Source of the DNA: Candidatus Woesebacteria bacterium RIFCSPHIGHO2_02_FULL_42_20 | Lineage (GTDB): Bacteria > Patescibacteriota > Microgenomatia > UBA8517 | Length of the DNA stretch: 49,694 bases | Assembly: GCA_001792535.1 (NCBI GenBank) | Contig: MGGS01000001.1 | Coordinates: 1-49,694, forward strand | Direction of reading: 5' to 3' | Shown here: positions 9,070 to 17,629 of the stretch, one piece after another | Position numbering within the stretch: the stretch's first letter is position 1 | How the letters are laid out: each line of letters opens with the position of its first letter | Notes under the pieces: generated by a model | The model's database searches: none | The model's input: only the letters and a program-made list of their open reading frames with translations | What the model was told of the DNA's origin: nothing | Position numbers and translations under genes: made by a program

Positions 9070-9968
9070 TCATTGTTAGCTACAATACAGAGAAACTTAC
9101 GGCAAGCTGTATTAGGTCTATTGTCAAATACACGAGGGATGTTGATTACGAGATTATTGTGGTAGATAACGGGTCAACCGACGGATCTGTCGCGAAAATC
9201 TCAAATCTCAAATCTCAAATCTCAAATCTACGACTGGTTAAAAACAAAATAAATTTGGGATTTGGGCAAGCAAATAACCAGGGGATGAAAATTGCCAAAG
9301 GCGAATTTATATTACTCCTTAATTCAGACACTAAAATTTATGACAACGTGCTTGGCGACATGATCCACTGGATGAGAGCCAATCCTGATGTGGGTATCGC
9401 AAGTTGCTCACTTAGAAACAAAGACGGTAGTTTACAGCCCACCGGTGGTTACTTTCCGACAATTTTACGAGTGGTCTCTTGGATGTTATTTTTGGACGAC
9501 CTGCCTCTTTTAGGAAAACTAATCAGATCTTTTCACCCACACACTCCAGATTTTTTCGGAAAGAATCCTATTTACACAGCTGTTCAGGAATTTGATTGGT
9601 TAACAGGCGCTTTTATGCTGATAAGAAAGGATGTCATTAAAAAATCTGGTTACTTTGATGAGGATTATTTTATGTACGTGGAGGAAGTTGACCTTTGCTA
9701 TCGAATAAAAAAAGAAGGTTCGAGAATTTTATATTTACCAAAATGGTCGATAATTCATTACGGTGGTGCTAGTGGAAAAAGATCAGAATCTATTCTGGCT
9801 GAATATAGAGGAATTAAAACTTTTTATAAAAAGCACTATCCCAAATGGCAGTATCCTATCCTCAGACTATTACTTAAAATTGGTTCTGTTATCAGAATTT
9901 TACTTTTTGGTTTACTTGAAGGAAAGGAGTCGGCCGCAACTTATGCGAAGGCTTTTAAACTTGCTTGA
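9054..9968 (+). CDS. Glycosyltransferase family 2 (rhamnosyltransferase-like)
   Basis: VSIIIVSYNTEKLT, VVDNGSTDGSV, LLNSDTKI, DYFMYVEEVDLCYRIKKEG; contains (ATCTCAA)4 repeat. Confidence 0.9.
   Translation: MDVSIIIVSYNTEKLTASCIRSIVKYTRDVDYEIIVVDNGSTDGSVAKISNLKSQISNLRLVKNKINLGFGQANNQGMKIAKGEFILLLNSDTKIYDNVLGDMIHWMRANPDVGIASCSLRNKDGSLQPTGGYFPTILRVVSWMLFLDDLPLLGKLIRSFHPHTPDFFGKNPIYTAVQEFDWLTGAFMLIRKDVIKKSGYFDEDYFMYVEEVDLCYRIKKEGSRILYLPKWSIIHYGGASGKRSESILAEYRGIKTFYKKHYPKWQYPILRLLLKIGSVIRILLFGLLEGKESAATYAKAFKLA
9198..9229 (+). repeat. Heptamer tandem repeat ATCTCAA x4 plus partial copy inside a GT2 gene
   Basis: Read directly: atctcaa atctcaa atctcaa atctcaa atct. Confidence 0.95.
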
Positions 9969-11253
9969 CCCTCACTACTTTATTGCCGTGTTGATCATAG
10001 TTATCCCGCTATATCCGAAATTTCCCTTGTTTCAAATTTCTGGTACTTTTGTTTCCGTCCGGGCCGAAGATTTTGTACTCCTTGTATCTTTGATTGTGTT
10101 TTCAGTTTCGTTTTTGCGCAAAGCCGGGTATTTGATTTCAAATAGGGTGGTATTCTCGATGGGTCTTTTTTTAAGTGTTGCGGCTTTGTCTGTTTTGTCT
10201 GCAGTTTTTGTTACCCAAACGGTTGTTCCACATATTGGACTTTTGCACTGGCTGCGTAGAGTTGAATATTTTTTTCCGTTTGTCCTCGCTTTGTCAATTA
10301 AACACACCAAGTCCCACCTGAAACTATACTTAGCTTGCCTTGTGGTTGTGGTCAATTATGCATTTGTTTATGGCCTAGCGCAAAAATACTTCAGCCTTCC
10401 GATAGTAACCACTCAAAACCAAGAATATTCTAAAGGAGTTGCGCTTAGATATACCCCCGGAGGACACATAAACTCTACATTTGCAGGTCATTATGACTTG
10501 GCAAGCTTTCTAATATTGGTCTTGCCGTTGTTTTACACAAGTTTTTTTGTATTTAGGGACCGGCTTTCAAAATTATTGCTGAGTGTAAGTGTAGTGACCT
10601 CGCTGTGGCTTTTGGTTAATTCTGTTTCAAGAATATCAATAGTTTCTTATTTAGTTGCCGTAACGCTTTCCCTTGCATTAATTAAAAAGTACAAAGCGAT
10701 TCTGGTGGCAGCACTGATTAGCCTTTTATTTATTGCCTTTTCTTCTAATTTGCTAAGTAGATACTCAAGAATTATTGAAGTAACAATCGATAAGATTAGT
10801 ACGAATTTTGTCGCCGTTGCAGCAAGTGAGGAAAGTGTTCCGGTTAGCGAAGACAGATCGACATCAATCAGGCTTAATGTCGAGTGGCCAAGGGCTCTGC
10901 GGGCATTGACCAAAAACCCGTTGCTGGGGACCGGTTTTTCGTCAATTACACTCGCTACGGACAATGACTATTTAAGGTTACTTGGTGAAACGGGCGCTGT
11001 CGGATTTATATCCTTTATTGCCGTCCTATTGTGGTTGGCCGTGACTGTTAGTATGAAGTTGCCGGTCAATAAAACTTTAAATTTTGCCAATATGTGGGTT
11101 GTAGGTTTCGCGGGATCGTTTACGGGAATTTTATTAAACGCGATGTTTATCGATATATTTGAATCATCGAAATTCGCCACGATGTTTTGGTTGTTTGCGG
11201 GTATAGTAGTTTCCATCTGCACAAGCGTGAATGCAAATGAAGAAGCGAAATAA
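9943..11253 (+). CDS. O-antigen ligase/polymerase family membrane protein (WaaL/Wzy-like)
   Basis: Polytopic; N..FAGHYDLASFLILVLPL, NSVSRISIVSYLVAVTLSLAL, RLNVEWPRALRALTKNPLLGTGFSSITLATDNDYLRLLGETGAVGF are typical of the family. ATG at 9943 preferred; the longer ORF (9763) runs into the upstream GT2. Confidence 0.8.
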   Translation: MRRLLNLLDPHYFIAVLIIVIPLYPKFPLFQISGTFVSVRAEDFVLLVSLIVFSVSFLRKAGYLISNRVVFSMGLFLSVAALSVLSAVFVTQTVVPHIGLLHWLRRVEYFFPFVLALSIKHTKSHLKLYLACLVVVVNYAFVYGLAQKYFSLPIVTTQNQEYSKGVALRYTPGGHINSTFAGHYDLASFLILVLPLFYTSFFVFRDRLSKLLLSVSVVTSLWLLVNSVSRISIVSYLVAVTLSLALIKKYKAILVAALISLLFIAFSSNLLSRYSRIIEVTIDKISTNFVAVAASEESVPVSEDRSTSIRLNVEWPRALRALTKNPLLGTGFSSITLATDNDYLRLLGETGAVGFISFIAVLLWLAVTVSMKLPVNKTLNFANMWVVGFAGSFTGILLNAMFIDIFESSKFATMFWLFAGIVVSICTSVNANEEAK

Positions 11254-12655
11254 AAGAATACCAGCTTTATTGTTGTTGACGGCAATCGTCTTAGGTGGTT
11301 TTTTGGTTCGCTTGGTCAAGATTGACAGTCCGGTGGCGGACTGGCATTCTTGGAGACAGGCAGATACGGCTTCGGTAACCAAAAACTTTGTCGAGCGCGG
11401 AGTGGATCTTTTGTACCCTCGGTATCACGATGTTTCCAGCATTCAGTCCGGAATGACCAATTTGCGCGGGTTTAGAATGGTGGAATTTCCTGTTTTCAAC
11501 CTTTTTCACTACATGTTTTTTAGTTTGTTTGGCACTTTCTCACTTGAAGTTTGGGGAAGGCTGACTTCTGTTTTTTCGGCACTTGTGACCTCACTGTTTT
11601 TGTATAAACTTGGTCAGAAGTTTATTGGAATCGCTGGAGGCTTGCTAACGGCTTTTTTCTATCTTTTCATCCCTTTCAATATTTACTTCACCAGAGTTAT
11701 TTTACCCGAGCCGTTGTCGGTTGCCTTTGGAGTGGCTGCTGTTTGGTTTTTTGTCAAATATTTTTATTCAGATAGCGCCTTTAGTTTGTTTTTTTCGGCT
11801 ATTTTGTTTGCAATCTCACTGTTAATCAAACCGTTTGCCGTGTTCTACTCGATTCCTGTTATTTATTTGATTTTTGTGAAGCATAAAAGTATCTATGGGA
11901 TTGCTAAATCAATTCGTCTACTTATTTATCTTGATATTGCACTTATTCCTCTTTTTCTTTGGCGCGCTTGGATAAACCAGTTTCCGCAAGGCATTCCGCG
12001 TTTTGTGTGGGCCTTCAATGGTGACAATATCCGTTTTCGGCCGGCTTTTTGGCGTTGGATCTTTGCAGAGCGGTTAGGAACTTTAATCCTTGGTGTTTCG
12101 GGTATTGCGCTTTTTGTTGAGGGGCTGCTTCATTCAAAAACTTTTTTGAAAATGTTTTTTTTGGGAAGTCTAGTATATGTAACGGTTTTTGCCACCGCAA
12201 ATGTCCGGCATGACTATTACCAGACTTTTATAATTGCGCCGGTGTCTCTTGTTCTTGCTCAAGGCTTTATAAGCTACTGGAGGCAAAAAAACGATTTATT
12301 GCCGAAGTTTACAGCCGTATTTGTTGTTGCTGTTATGTTCCTTGTTGGTTTTGATAGGGTTAAAGAATTTTACAAAATAAACCATCCGGAGATAATCGAA
12401 GCGGGCCGCGCAGTTGCCAGGGTGGCTCCGAAGCAGTCATTGGTAATTGCTCCTTACAACGGTGATACCGCCTTTTTGTACCAGACAGGTAGATGGGGCT
12501 GGCCTGTAATCGACTCGAGTATCCCTGAAATTGTCGAAAAGGGCGCGCAGTTTTATGTTTCGGTAAATTTTGATAAAGATACAACATATGCAATGGAAAA
12601 CTACAAGGTAATCGAAAAGACCGACAAATATGTAGTTGTCGATTTAAGGAACTGA
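11231..12655 (+). CDS. GT39-like polytopic membrane glycosyltransferase
   Basis: DWHSWRQADTASVTKNF, ILPEPLSVAFGVAAVWFF, many TM segments. Confidence 0.75.
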   Translation: MQMKKRNKRIPALLLLTAIVLGGFLVRLVKIDSPVADWHSWRQADTASVTKNFVERGVDLLYPRYHDVSSIQSGMTNLRGFRMVEFPVFNLFHYMFFSLFGTFSLEVWGRLTSVFSALVTSLFLYKLGQKFIGIAGGLLTAFFYLFIPFNIYFTRVILPEPLSVAFGVAAVWFFVKYFYSDSAFSLFFSAILFAISLLIKPFAVFYSIPVIYLIFVKHKSIYGIAKSIRLLIYLDIALIPLFLWRAWINQFPQGIPRFVWAFNGDNIRFRPAFWRWIFAERLGTLILGVSGIALFVEGLLHSKTFLKMFFLGSLVYVTVFATANVRHDYYQTFIIAPVSLVLAQGFISYWRQKNDLLPKFTAVFVVAVMFLVGFDRVKEFYKINHPEIIEAGRAVARVAPKQSLVIAPYNGDTAFLYQTGRWGWPVIDSSIPEIVEKGAQFYVSVNFDKDTTYAMENYKVIEKTDKYVVVDLRN

Positions 12656-12663
12656 GCAGACCA

Positions 12664-13860
12664 ATGAAGATATTAATGCTTGTACCTTTTTTACCGAACA
12701 CCTCCACATCCGGGGGGCAAACGCGGTGGTATAACATTATTAAATACATGTCAAAACGTCACCAGATAACGTTGTTTTCAATGATCAAGGACGAAAGCGA
12801 ACGTAAATTTATTCCCGAACTTGAGCGGTATTGTAAGAAAGTTCAAGTTTTCAAGCGAGCCAAATCTCCGTGGACATTGCGGAATATATTGTTTGCCCAG
12901 CTTGGTCCATATCCTTTGGTGGTGATCCGAAATAGGTCTTCAGTGGAGAAACGGGCTGTCGAAGAAGAGTTGAGAAAAGAAAAATACGATCTGATTCACG
13001 CCGAAGCGTTTTATGTCATGCCCCACATCCCAAACACTTTGGTACCGACAATCCTAGTGGAACAAACAATAGAATATATGGTTTACAAGCATTATGTCGA
13101 TAATGAAGTTAGCCCTTTGTTAAAGCCGTTTTATATGCTTGATGTCTTAAAGTGCCGCTTTTGGGAAAAATATTTCTGGCGGAAGACTGACAGGTTAGTT
13201 GCAGTCTCTAAGGAAGATAGAAAGGTTATGCAAAGACTGGTTTCCGGAATTAAGGTAGATATTATTCCAAACGGCGTAGACTTTGATTATTTTAATGCCA
13301 AAAGCGTGTCCAGGTTCGATCCTCCCAGAGTCCTTTACGGGGTTACTAATTTTGAGTGGCTCCAAAACAGGGAGGCGGTCGACGTTTTAGTTAAGAATAT
13401 TTGGCCCGGTGTTATCAAAAAAATGAAAGATGTAAAGCTGTGGATTGTCGGTAGAAAAATACCAAAGGAGTTGGTCGCCTTAAGTAAATTGAGAAACGAT
13501 ATCGAAGTTACCGAATCAATAGAGGATGCCAGGGATGCTTATCTTGCCTCAAGTGTTATGGTGACGCCGATTCGAGGAAGCGGAGGTACGCGGCTTAAAA
13601 TATTGGAAGCTATGGCGGCAGGTTTGCCAGTCGTTTCAACAACTATGGGAGTTGCCGGATTGGAATTGACAAACGGTAAGGAAGTGATTGTCTCCGACAA
13701 CACGCAGGGGTTAATCGCCGCAACCATAGACTTATTGCAAAACAAAACTAAAGCTACAAGAATCGGCGTGAATGGCCAACGCTTTGTCAAAAAATACTTT
13801 GATTGGCAAGTAATAGTCGGGCTGCACGAGCCTATTTATAAGGAGGTTATGAATGGCTAA
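12664..13860 (+). CDS. Glycosyltransferase family 4
   Basis: LMLVPFLPNTSTSGGQTRWYNIIKYMSKRH, VSKEDRKVM, IIPNGVDFDYF, GGTRLKILEAMAAGLPVVSTTMGVAGL. Confidence 0.9.
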   Translation: MKILMLVPFLPNTSTSGGQTRWYNIIKYMSKRHQITLFSMIKDESERKFIPELERYCKKVQVFKRAKSPWTLRNILFAQLGPYPLVVIRNRSSVEKRAVEEELRKEKYDLIHAEAFYVMPHIPNTLVPTILVEQTIEYMVYKHYVDNEVSPLLKPFYMLDVLKCRFWEKYFWRKTDRLVAVSKEDRKVMQRLVSGIKVDIIPNGVDFDYFNAKSVSRFDPPRVLYGVTNFEWLQNREAVDVLVKNIWPGVIKKMKDVKLWIVGRKIPKELVALSKLRNDIEVTESIEDARDAYLASSVMVTPIRGSGGTRLKILEAMAAGLPVVSTTMGVAGLELTNGKEVIVSDNTQGLIAATIDLLQNKTKATRIGVNGQRFVKKYFDWQVIVGLHEPIYKEVMNG

Positions 13861-14743
13861 GTCTAGCCTGACGATTATTATTGTAAGTTACAATACCAAG
13901 GACTTGTTGGAAAAATGCCTGACTTCGATTATTAAGGCCAAAATAACGTATCCGTACGAAATTATAGTTTCAGATAATGGCTCGAAGGATGGCTCTCGAG
14001 AACTGGTCAAGGCACAATTTAAGGAGGTAAGGCTCCTTGTAAGCAGTCAGAATTTGGGATTTGCCGGAGGAAATAATCGTGCAAAGAACTATGTGAATAG
14101 TACGTACGTTTTGTTTCTCAATTCGGATACTTTGGTAAATGCCGATTCGGTCAACAAATCGGTCGGATATTTAGACAAACACCCCAAAGTGGGCTTAGTT
14201 AGCTGTAAAACGCTTCTTCCCGACGGCAGTTTAGATAAAGACTGTCGGCGGTCTTTCCCTACACCTTGGGCCGCCTTTAGTCACTTGGTGATTCCTCTTG
14301 ATAGATTATTTCCAAACTCTAAAATTTTTTCGCGATATTGGTATGGCTATATCAATCCTGATCTGGAGCACGAAATAGACGTTGCCCAGGGAGCGTTTAT
14401 GCTTACACGCAAAGTGGTATTAGACAAAATGGGATGGTTTGACGAGGACTATTTTATGGACGGTGAGGACGTTGACTTGTGCTGGAGAATAAAAAATGAT
14501 GGTTGGAAAATTGTCTATTACCCTAAAATTTTTATTGTGCATTACAAGAAAGCATCAAAAAAATCAAAGATTCTTTCAAGAAAGGATAGGCTTAGGTCAA
14601 GAATGGCTAGCGTAAACTCTATGGAAACTTTCTATAAAAAGCACTTATGGCAAAAATATAATATTCTGGTTAATTCTGTGGTTTCGTTGGGAATTTATCT
14701 GATTAAATTGCAGCGTTTATTATCCGTTTTAATCGTAAAATGA
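13853..14743 (+). CDS. Glycosyltransferase family 2 (rhamnosyltransferase-like)
   Basis: LTIIIVSYNTKDLL, SDNGSKDGS, LNSDTLV, DYFMDGEDVDLCWRIKNDG. Confidence 0.9.
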   Translation: MAKSSLTIIIVSYNTKDLLEKCLTSIIKAKITYPYEIIVSDNGSKDGSRELVKAQFKEVRLLVSSQNLGFAGGNNRAKNYVNSTYVLFLNSDTLVNADSVNKSVGYLDKHPKVGLVSCKTLLPDGSLDKDCRRSFPTPWAAFSHLVIPLDRLFPNSKIFSRYWYGYINPDLEHEIDVAQGAFMLTRKVVLDKMGWFDEDYFMDGEDVDLCWRIKNDGWKIVYYPKIFIVHYKKASKKSKILSRKDRLRSRMASVNSMETFYKKHLWQKYNILVNSVVSLGIYLIKLQRLLSVLIVK

Positions 14744-15846
14744 AAATAGCTATTGATGCAAGACTTTATGGAGTAGAGAACAAGGGTATCGGTAGATATA
14801 CTCAAGAATTAGTAAACAACTTACAAACTCAAGACAAAGAAAATAACTATTTTATATTGCTTCGAAAAAAGTACTTTAATAAATTGAAGTTGGCCAATAA
14901 CTTTCGTATGATTCAGACAGAGTATAGACACTATTCAATTAGTGAACAAATAAGACTCCCTTTGCTTTTAAATAAGATAAAACCTGACATTTTTCACGCA
15001 CTTAACACAAATGTTCCACTAATTTACTCAGGGAGGTTGGTTGTCACCGTTCACGACATGACACAACTTGATTTTAACAGAAAAGCAACAACTTTACCTA
15101 TTCCTTTTTATGCTATTAAAAACCTCGCTTATAGAGATCTCTTTCGGTCTTCTGTAAGTAAAGCATCAGCGATAATTGTTCCTAGTGAATTTGTCAAAGC
15201 AGACCTCTTGGATTTATTTGGGATTTCGGTAAATAAGATCGTGGTGATCCCCGAAGGTGTAAGCTCGCAATTTCGAAAGCCTTCTCAAGCAAAAAGAAGC
15301 ATTGGTGATTATTTGGTTTATGTAGGCAGTAGCTATCCTCATAAAAATTTACATCTATTAATCGCCGCGGTGAATATGCTTAATAAGCAGAAGAAAAAAC
15401 CAATTAAACTAAAATTAATTGTGGGAAATGACTATTTTAGTAGGCGGTTAGCTAGTCAAGTTAGTAAAGAGCAATTTTCCTTCGTTGAATTTGTTTCGCA
15501 AGTGACGGATTCGAATTTACGGTTAATATATCGCGACTCTTTGGCTTTTGTTTTCCCTTCACTTTCGGAAGGGTTTGGACTACCAGGATTGGAGGCGATG
15601 GCAACTGGGGCATTGGTGGCTTGCTCCAATATTCCTACTTTTAAAGAAGTTTACGGCGATAATGCGATATATTTTGACCCAAGGAGTGATCAAAGCCTGG
15701 CTGATACTATTTTGAAAATTTTAAAAATGAGTTCTGCCAAGCGAGCTAAAAGGATAAAGAAATCCCAAGGGTATGTTAAACAGTTTGCCTGGAGCAAAAC
15801 TGCTAGAAAAACTCTTGAGGTATATAATTCAATCCAAACTCTTTGA
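14740..15846 (+). CDS. Glycosyltransferase family 4
   Basis: IAIDARLYGVENKGIGRYTQEL, VTVHDMTQLDF, VFPSLSEGFGLPGLEAMATGALVACSN; ATGA overlap. Confidence 0.9.
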   Translation: MKIAIDARLYGVENKGIGRYTQELVNNLQTQDKENNYFILLRKKYFNKLKLANNFRMIQTEYRHYSISEQIRLPLLLNKIKPDIFHALNTNVPLIYSGRLVVTVHDMTQLDFNRKATTLPIPFYAIKNLAYRDLFRSSVSKASAIIVPSEFVKADLLDLFGISVNKIVVIPEGVSSQFRKPSQAKRSIGDYLVYVGSSYPHKNLHLLIAAVNMLNKQKKKPIKLKLIVGNDYFSRRLASQVSKEQFSFVEFVSQVTDSNLRLIYRDSLAFVFPSLSEGFGLPGLEAMATGALVACSNIPTFKEVYGDNAIYFDPRSDQSLADTILKILKMSSAKRAKRIKKSQGYVKQFAWSKTARKTLEVYNSIQTL

Positions 15847-15893
15847 TTGACAAATTGCGGATTGAGCATTTAGGATAATAACTACACTAACTT

Positions 15894-16952
15894 ATGATTC
15901 CGGTAATTATCTGTGGCGGTTGGGGTACAAAATTGTGGCCCATTAGCCGCCAGTATAATCCCAAACATTTTATCAACCTAATTGGTGGAAAATCTTTGTT
16001 TCAAATAAACTATGAGGCGCTAATTACAAAATTTAAGCCCGAAGACATTTATGTTTCTACTAACCAGGACCAAGCTGTCATAGCTGCCAAGCAAGCTCCT
16101 GAAATTCCTCCCGCTAATTATATTTTGGAGCCGGAGATGCGTAATCAAGGCCCAGCCACAGGTCTTATTGCAGCAGTACTGTTTAGAAAAGGTTTAGCAG
16201 ATGAGCCGTTTATGATAGTTCAGGTTGATGATTTGCGGGAGCCTACCGAAAATTTTATTAAAATGATGATGGATTGCGATCGGCTGGCCAGAAAAGAAAC
16301 GAAATATATTACCGGTGGCTTTAAACCTGATTTTCCAGTGATGGGGGTTGACTACTTAGTCAAAGGAAAACGGGTCTCAGCTACCAATGAGGTTGGTATA
16401 TATGAGGTAGATAAGTTTGTTTGGCGGGGTTCAAGAGAACAAACCGAGGAGTTTATCAAGGGAGAGAATGCTTTAGTTCACACAAATCATTCTTGCATGA
16501 CGCCACGCAATTTTCTTAACATGCTTCAAAAATATAAACCCGATTGGCATAAGCCGTTAATGACTATTATCGAAGAGGGTGATATTAAAACCGAATTTGT
16601 AAAGATGTCCCCGGGTCCGATAGAAGATGTTACCCAACAAGTTCACGCGGCGGGAGAATCATTAGTAGTGGAATTGCCTTTCAAGTGGGTTGATATTGGC
16701 ACATATGAATCACTTTTCAAATATTTGAGTGAAAGAGGATTATATAAACTGCCTGAAAATGTTGTTGTACAAGACAGTCGTGATAACTTTATAAAGCTCG
16801 ACGATCCTAATAAGGTAATTTGTTTGGTTGGGCTTCATGATCTAATTATAGTAGATACCGGAGACGCGATTTTGATTTGCAACAAAGACCAAACAGGCCA
16901 AGTCGGTGAGGTATTAAAAGAGGTAAAAAAGAGAAACATTTCACTTACCTAG
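15894..16952 (+). CDS. manC: Mannose-1-phosphate guanylyltransferase-like nucleotidyltransferase
   Basis: IPVIICGGWGTKLWPISRQYNPKHFINLIGGKSLFQ (ManC signature with GTRLWP to GTKLWP), FKWVDIGTYESL. Confidence 0.85.
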   Translation: MIPVIICGGWGTKLWPISRQYNPKHFINLIGGKSLFQINYEALITKFKPEDIYVSTNQDQAVIAAKQAPEIPPANYILEPEMRNQGPATGLIAAVLFRKGLADEPFMIVQVDDLREPTENFIKMMMDCDRLARKETKYITGGFKPDFPVMGVDYLVKGKRVSATNEVGIYEVDKFVWRGSREQTEEFIKGENALVHTNHSCMTPRNFLNMLQKYKPDWHKPLMTIIEEGDIKTEFVKMSPGPIEDVTQQVHAAGESLVVELPFKWVDIGTYESLFKYLSERGLYKLPENVVVQDSRDNFIKLDDPNKVICLVGLHDLIIVDTGDAILICNKDQTGQVGEVLKEVKKRNISLT

Positions 16953-16987
16953 TTTTGAAACGATTAATGATATAATCACCTGCCCAT

Positions 16988-17629
16988 ATGTTTTACGATT
17001 GGTTCAAGCGACTGACCGACTTTTTTGGCGCTTTTCTTTTATTGATATTATTCTCACCGGTAATCTTTGTAACATGCATCGCCATTAAGTTAACTTCTTC
17101 AGGTCCCGTGTTTGCCGATACACCGAAAAGGGTTGGCAAAGGGGGTAAATTGTTTTACCCCTACAAATTTCGGTCGATGGTGGAAAATGCCCACAAACTT
17201 ATGCAAACAGACCCCAAATTTAAAAAACTCTACAAGAAATACCAAAAAGGAAGTTTTAAGTCACCTGAAGACGACCCGAGGATAACACGGGTAGGGAGTG
17301 TAATCCGCAGATACTCTGTTGATGAAGTGCCACAATTTCTGAACGTTTTAAAAAGAGAAATGAGTATTGTCGGCCCTCGGCCGTATTACCCTGATGAACT
17401 CGCGTTTCAGCAAAAAAGGTATCCAACCACTCGTGAACTTGTGACAGAAACCCTGAAGGTGAAGCCGGGGATAACCGGATTCTGGCAGGTTTCCGGCCGA
17501 AGCGAGATCAACTTTGATAAGCGGATAGAGATGGATGCCTATTATGCAAGAAAAAGGTCGGCACTTCTTGACGTACTAATTCTTTTAAAGACGCCGTTTG
17601 CCATGATTTCCGGGAAAGGTGCAGTATGA
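16988..17629 (+). CDS. Bacterial sugar transferase (initiating undecaprenyl-phosphate phosphosugar transferase domain)
   Basis: N-terminal TM, GPVFADTPKRVGKGGKLFYPYKFRSMV, DEVPQFLNVLKREMSIVGPRPYYPDE, VKPGITGFWQVSGRSE. Confidence 0.92.
   Translation: MFYDWFKRLTDFFGAFLLLILFSPVIFVTCIAIKLTSSGPVFADTPKRVGKGGKLFYPYKFRSMVENAHKLMQTDPKFKKLYKKYQKGSFKSPEDDPRITRVGSVIRRYSVDEVPQFLNVLKREMSIVGPRPYYPDELAFQQKRYPTTRELVTETLKVKPGITGFWQVSGRSEINFDKRIEMDAYYARKRSALLDVLILLKTPFAMISGKGAV

Noticed and set aside
12360-12749. 129-aa minus-strand ORF
   Set aside because: Antisense to the end of a GT39-like gene and the start of a GT4; no motif.
15847-15879. TTGACA followed by GATAAT upstream of manC
   Set aside because: 21-bp spacer is too long for a confident sigma70 promoter.
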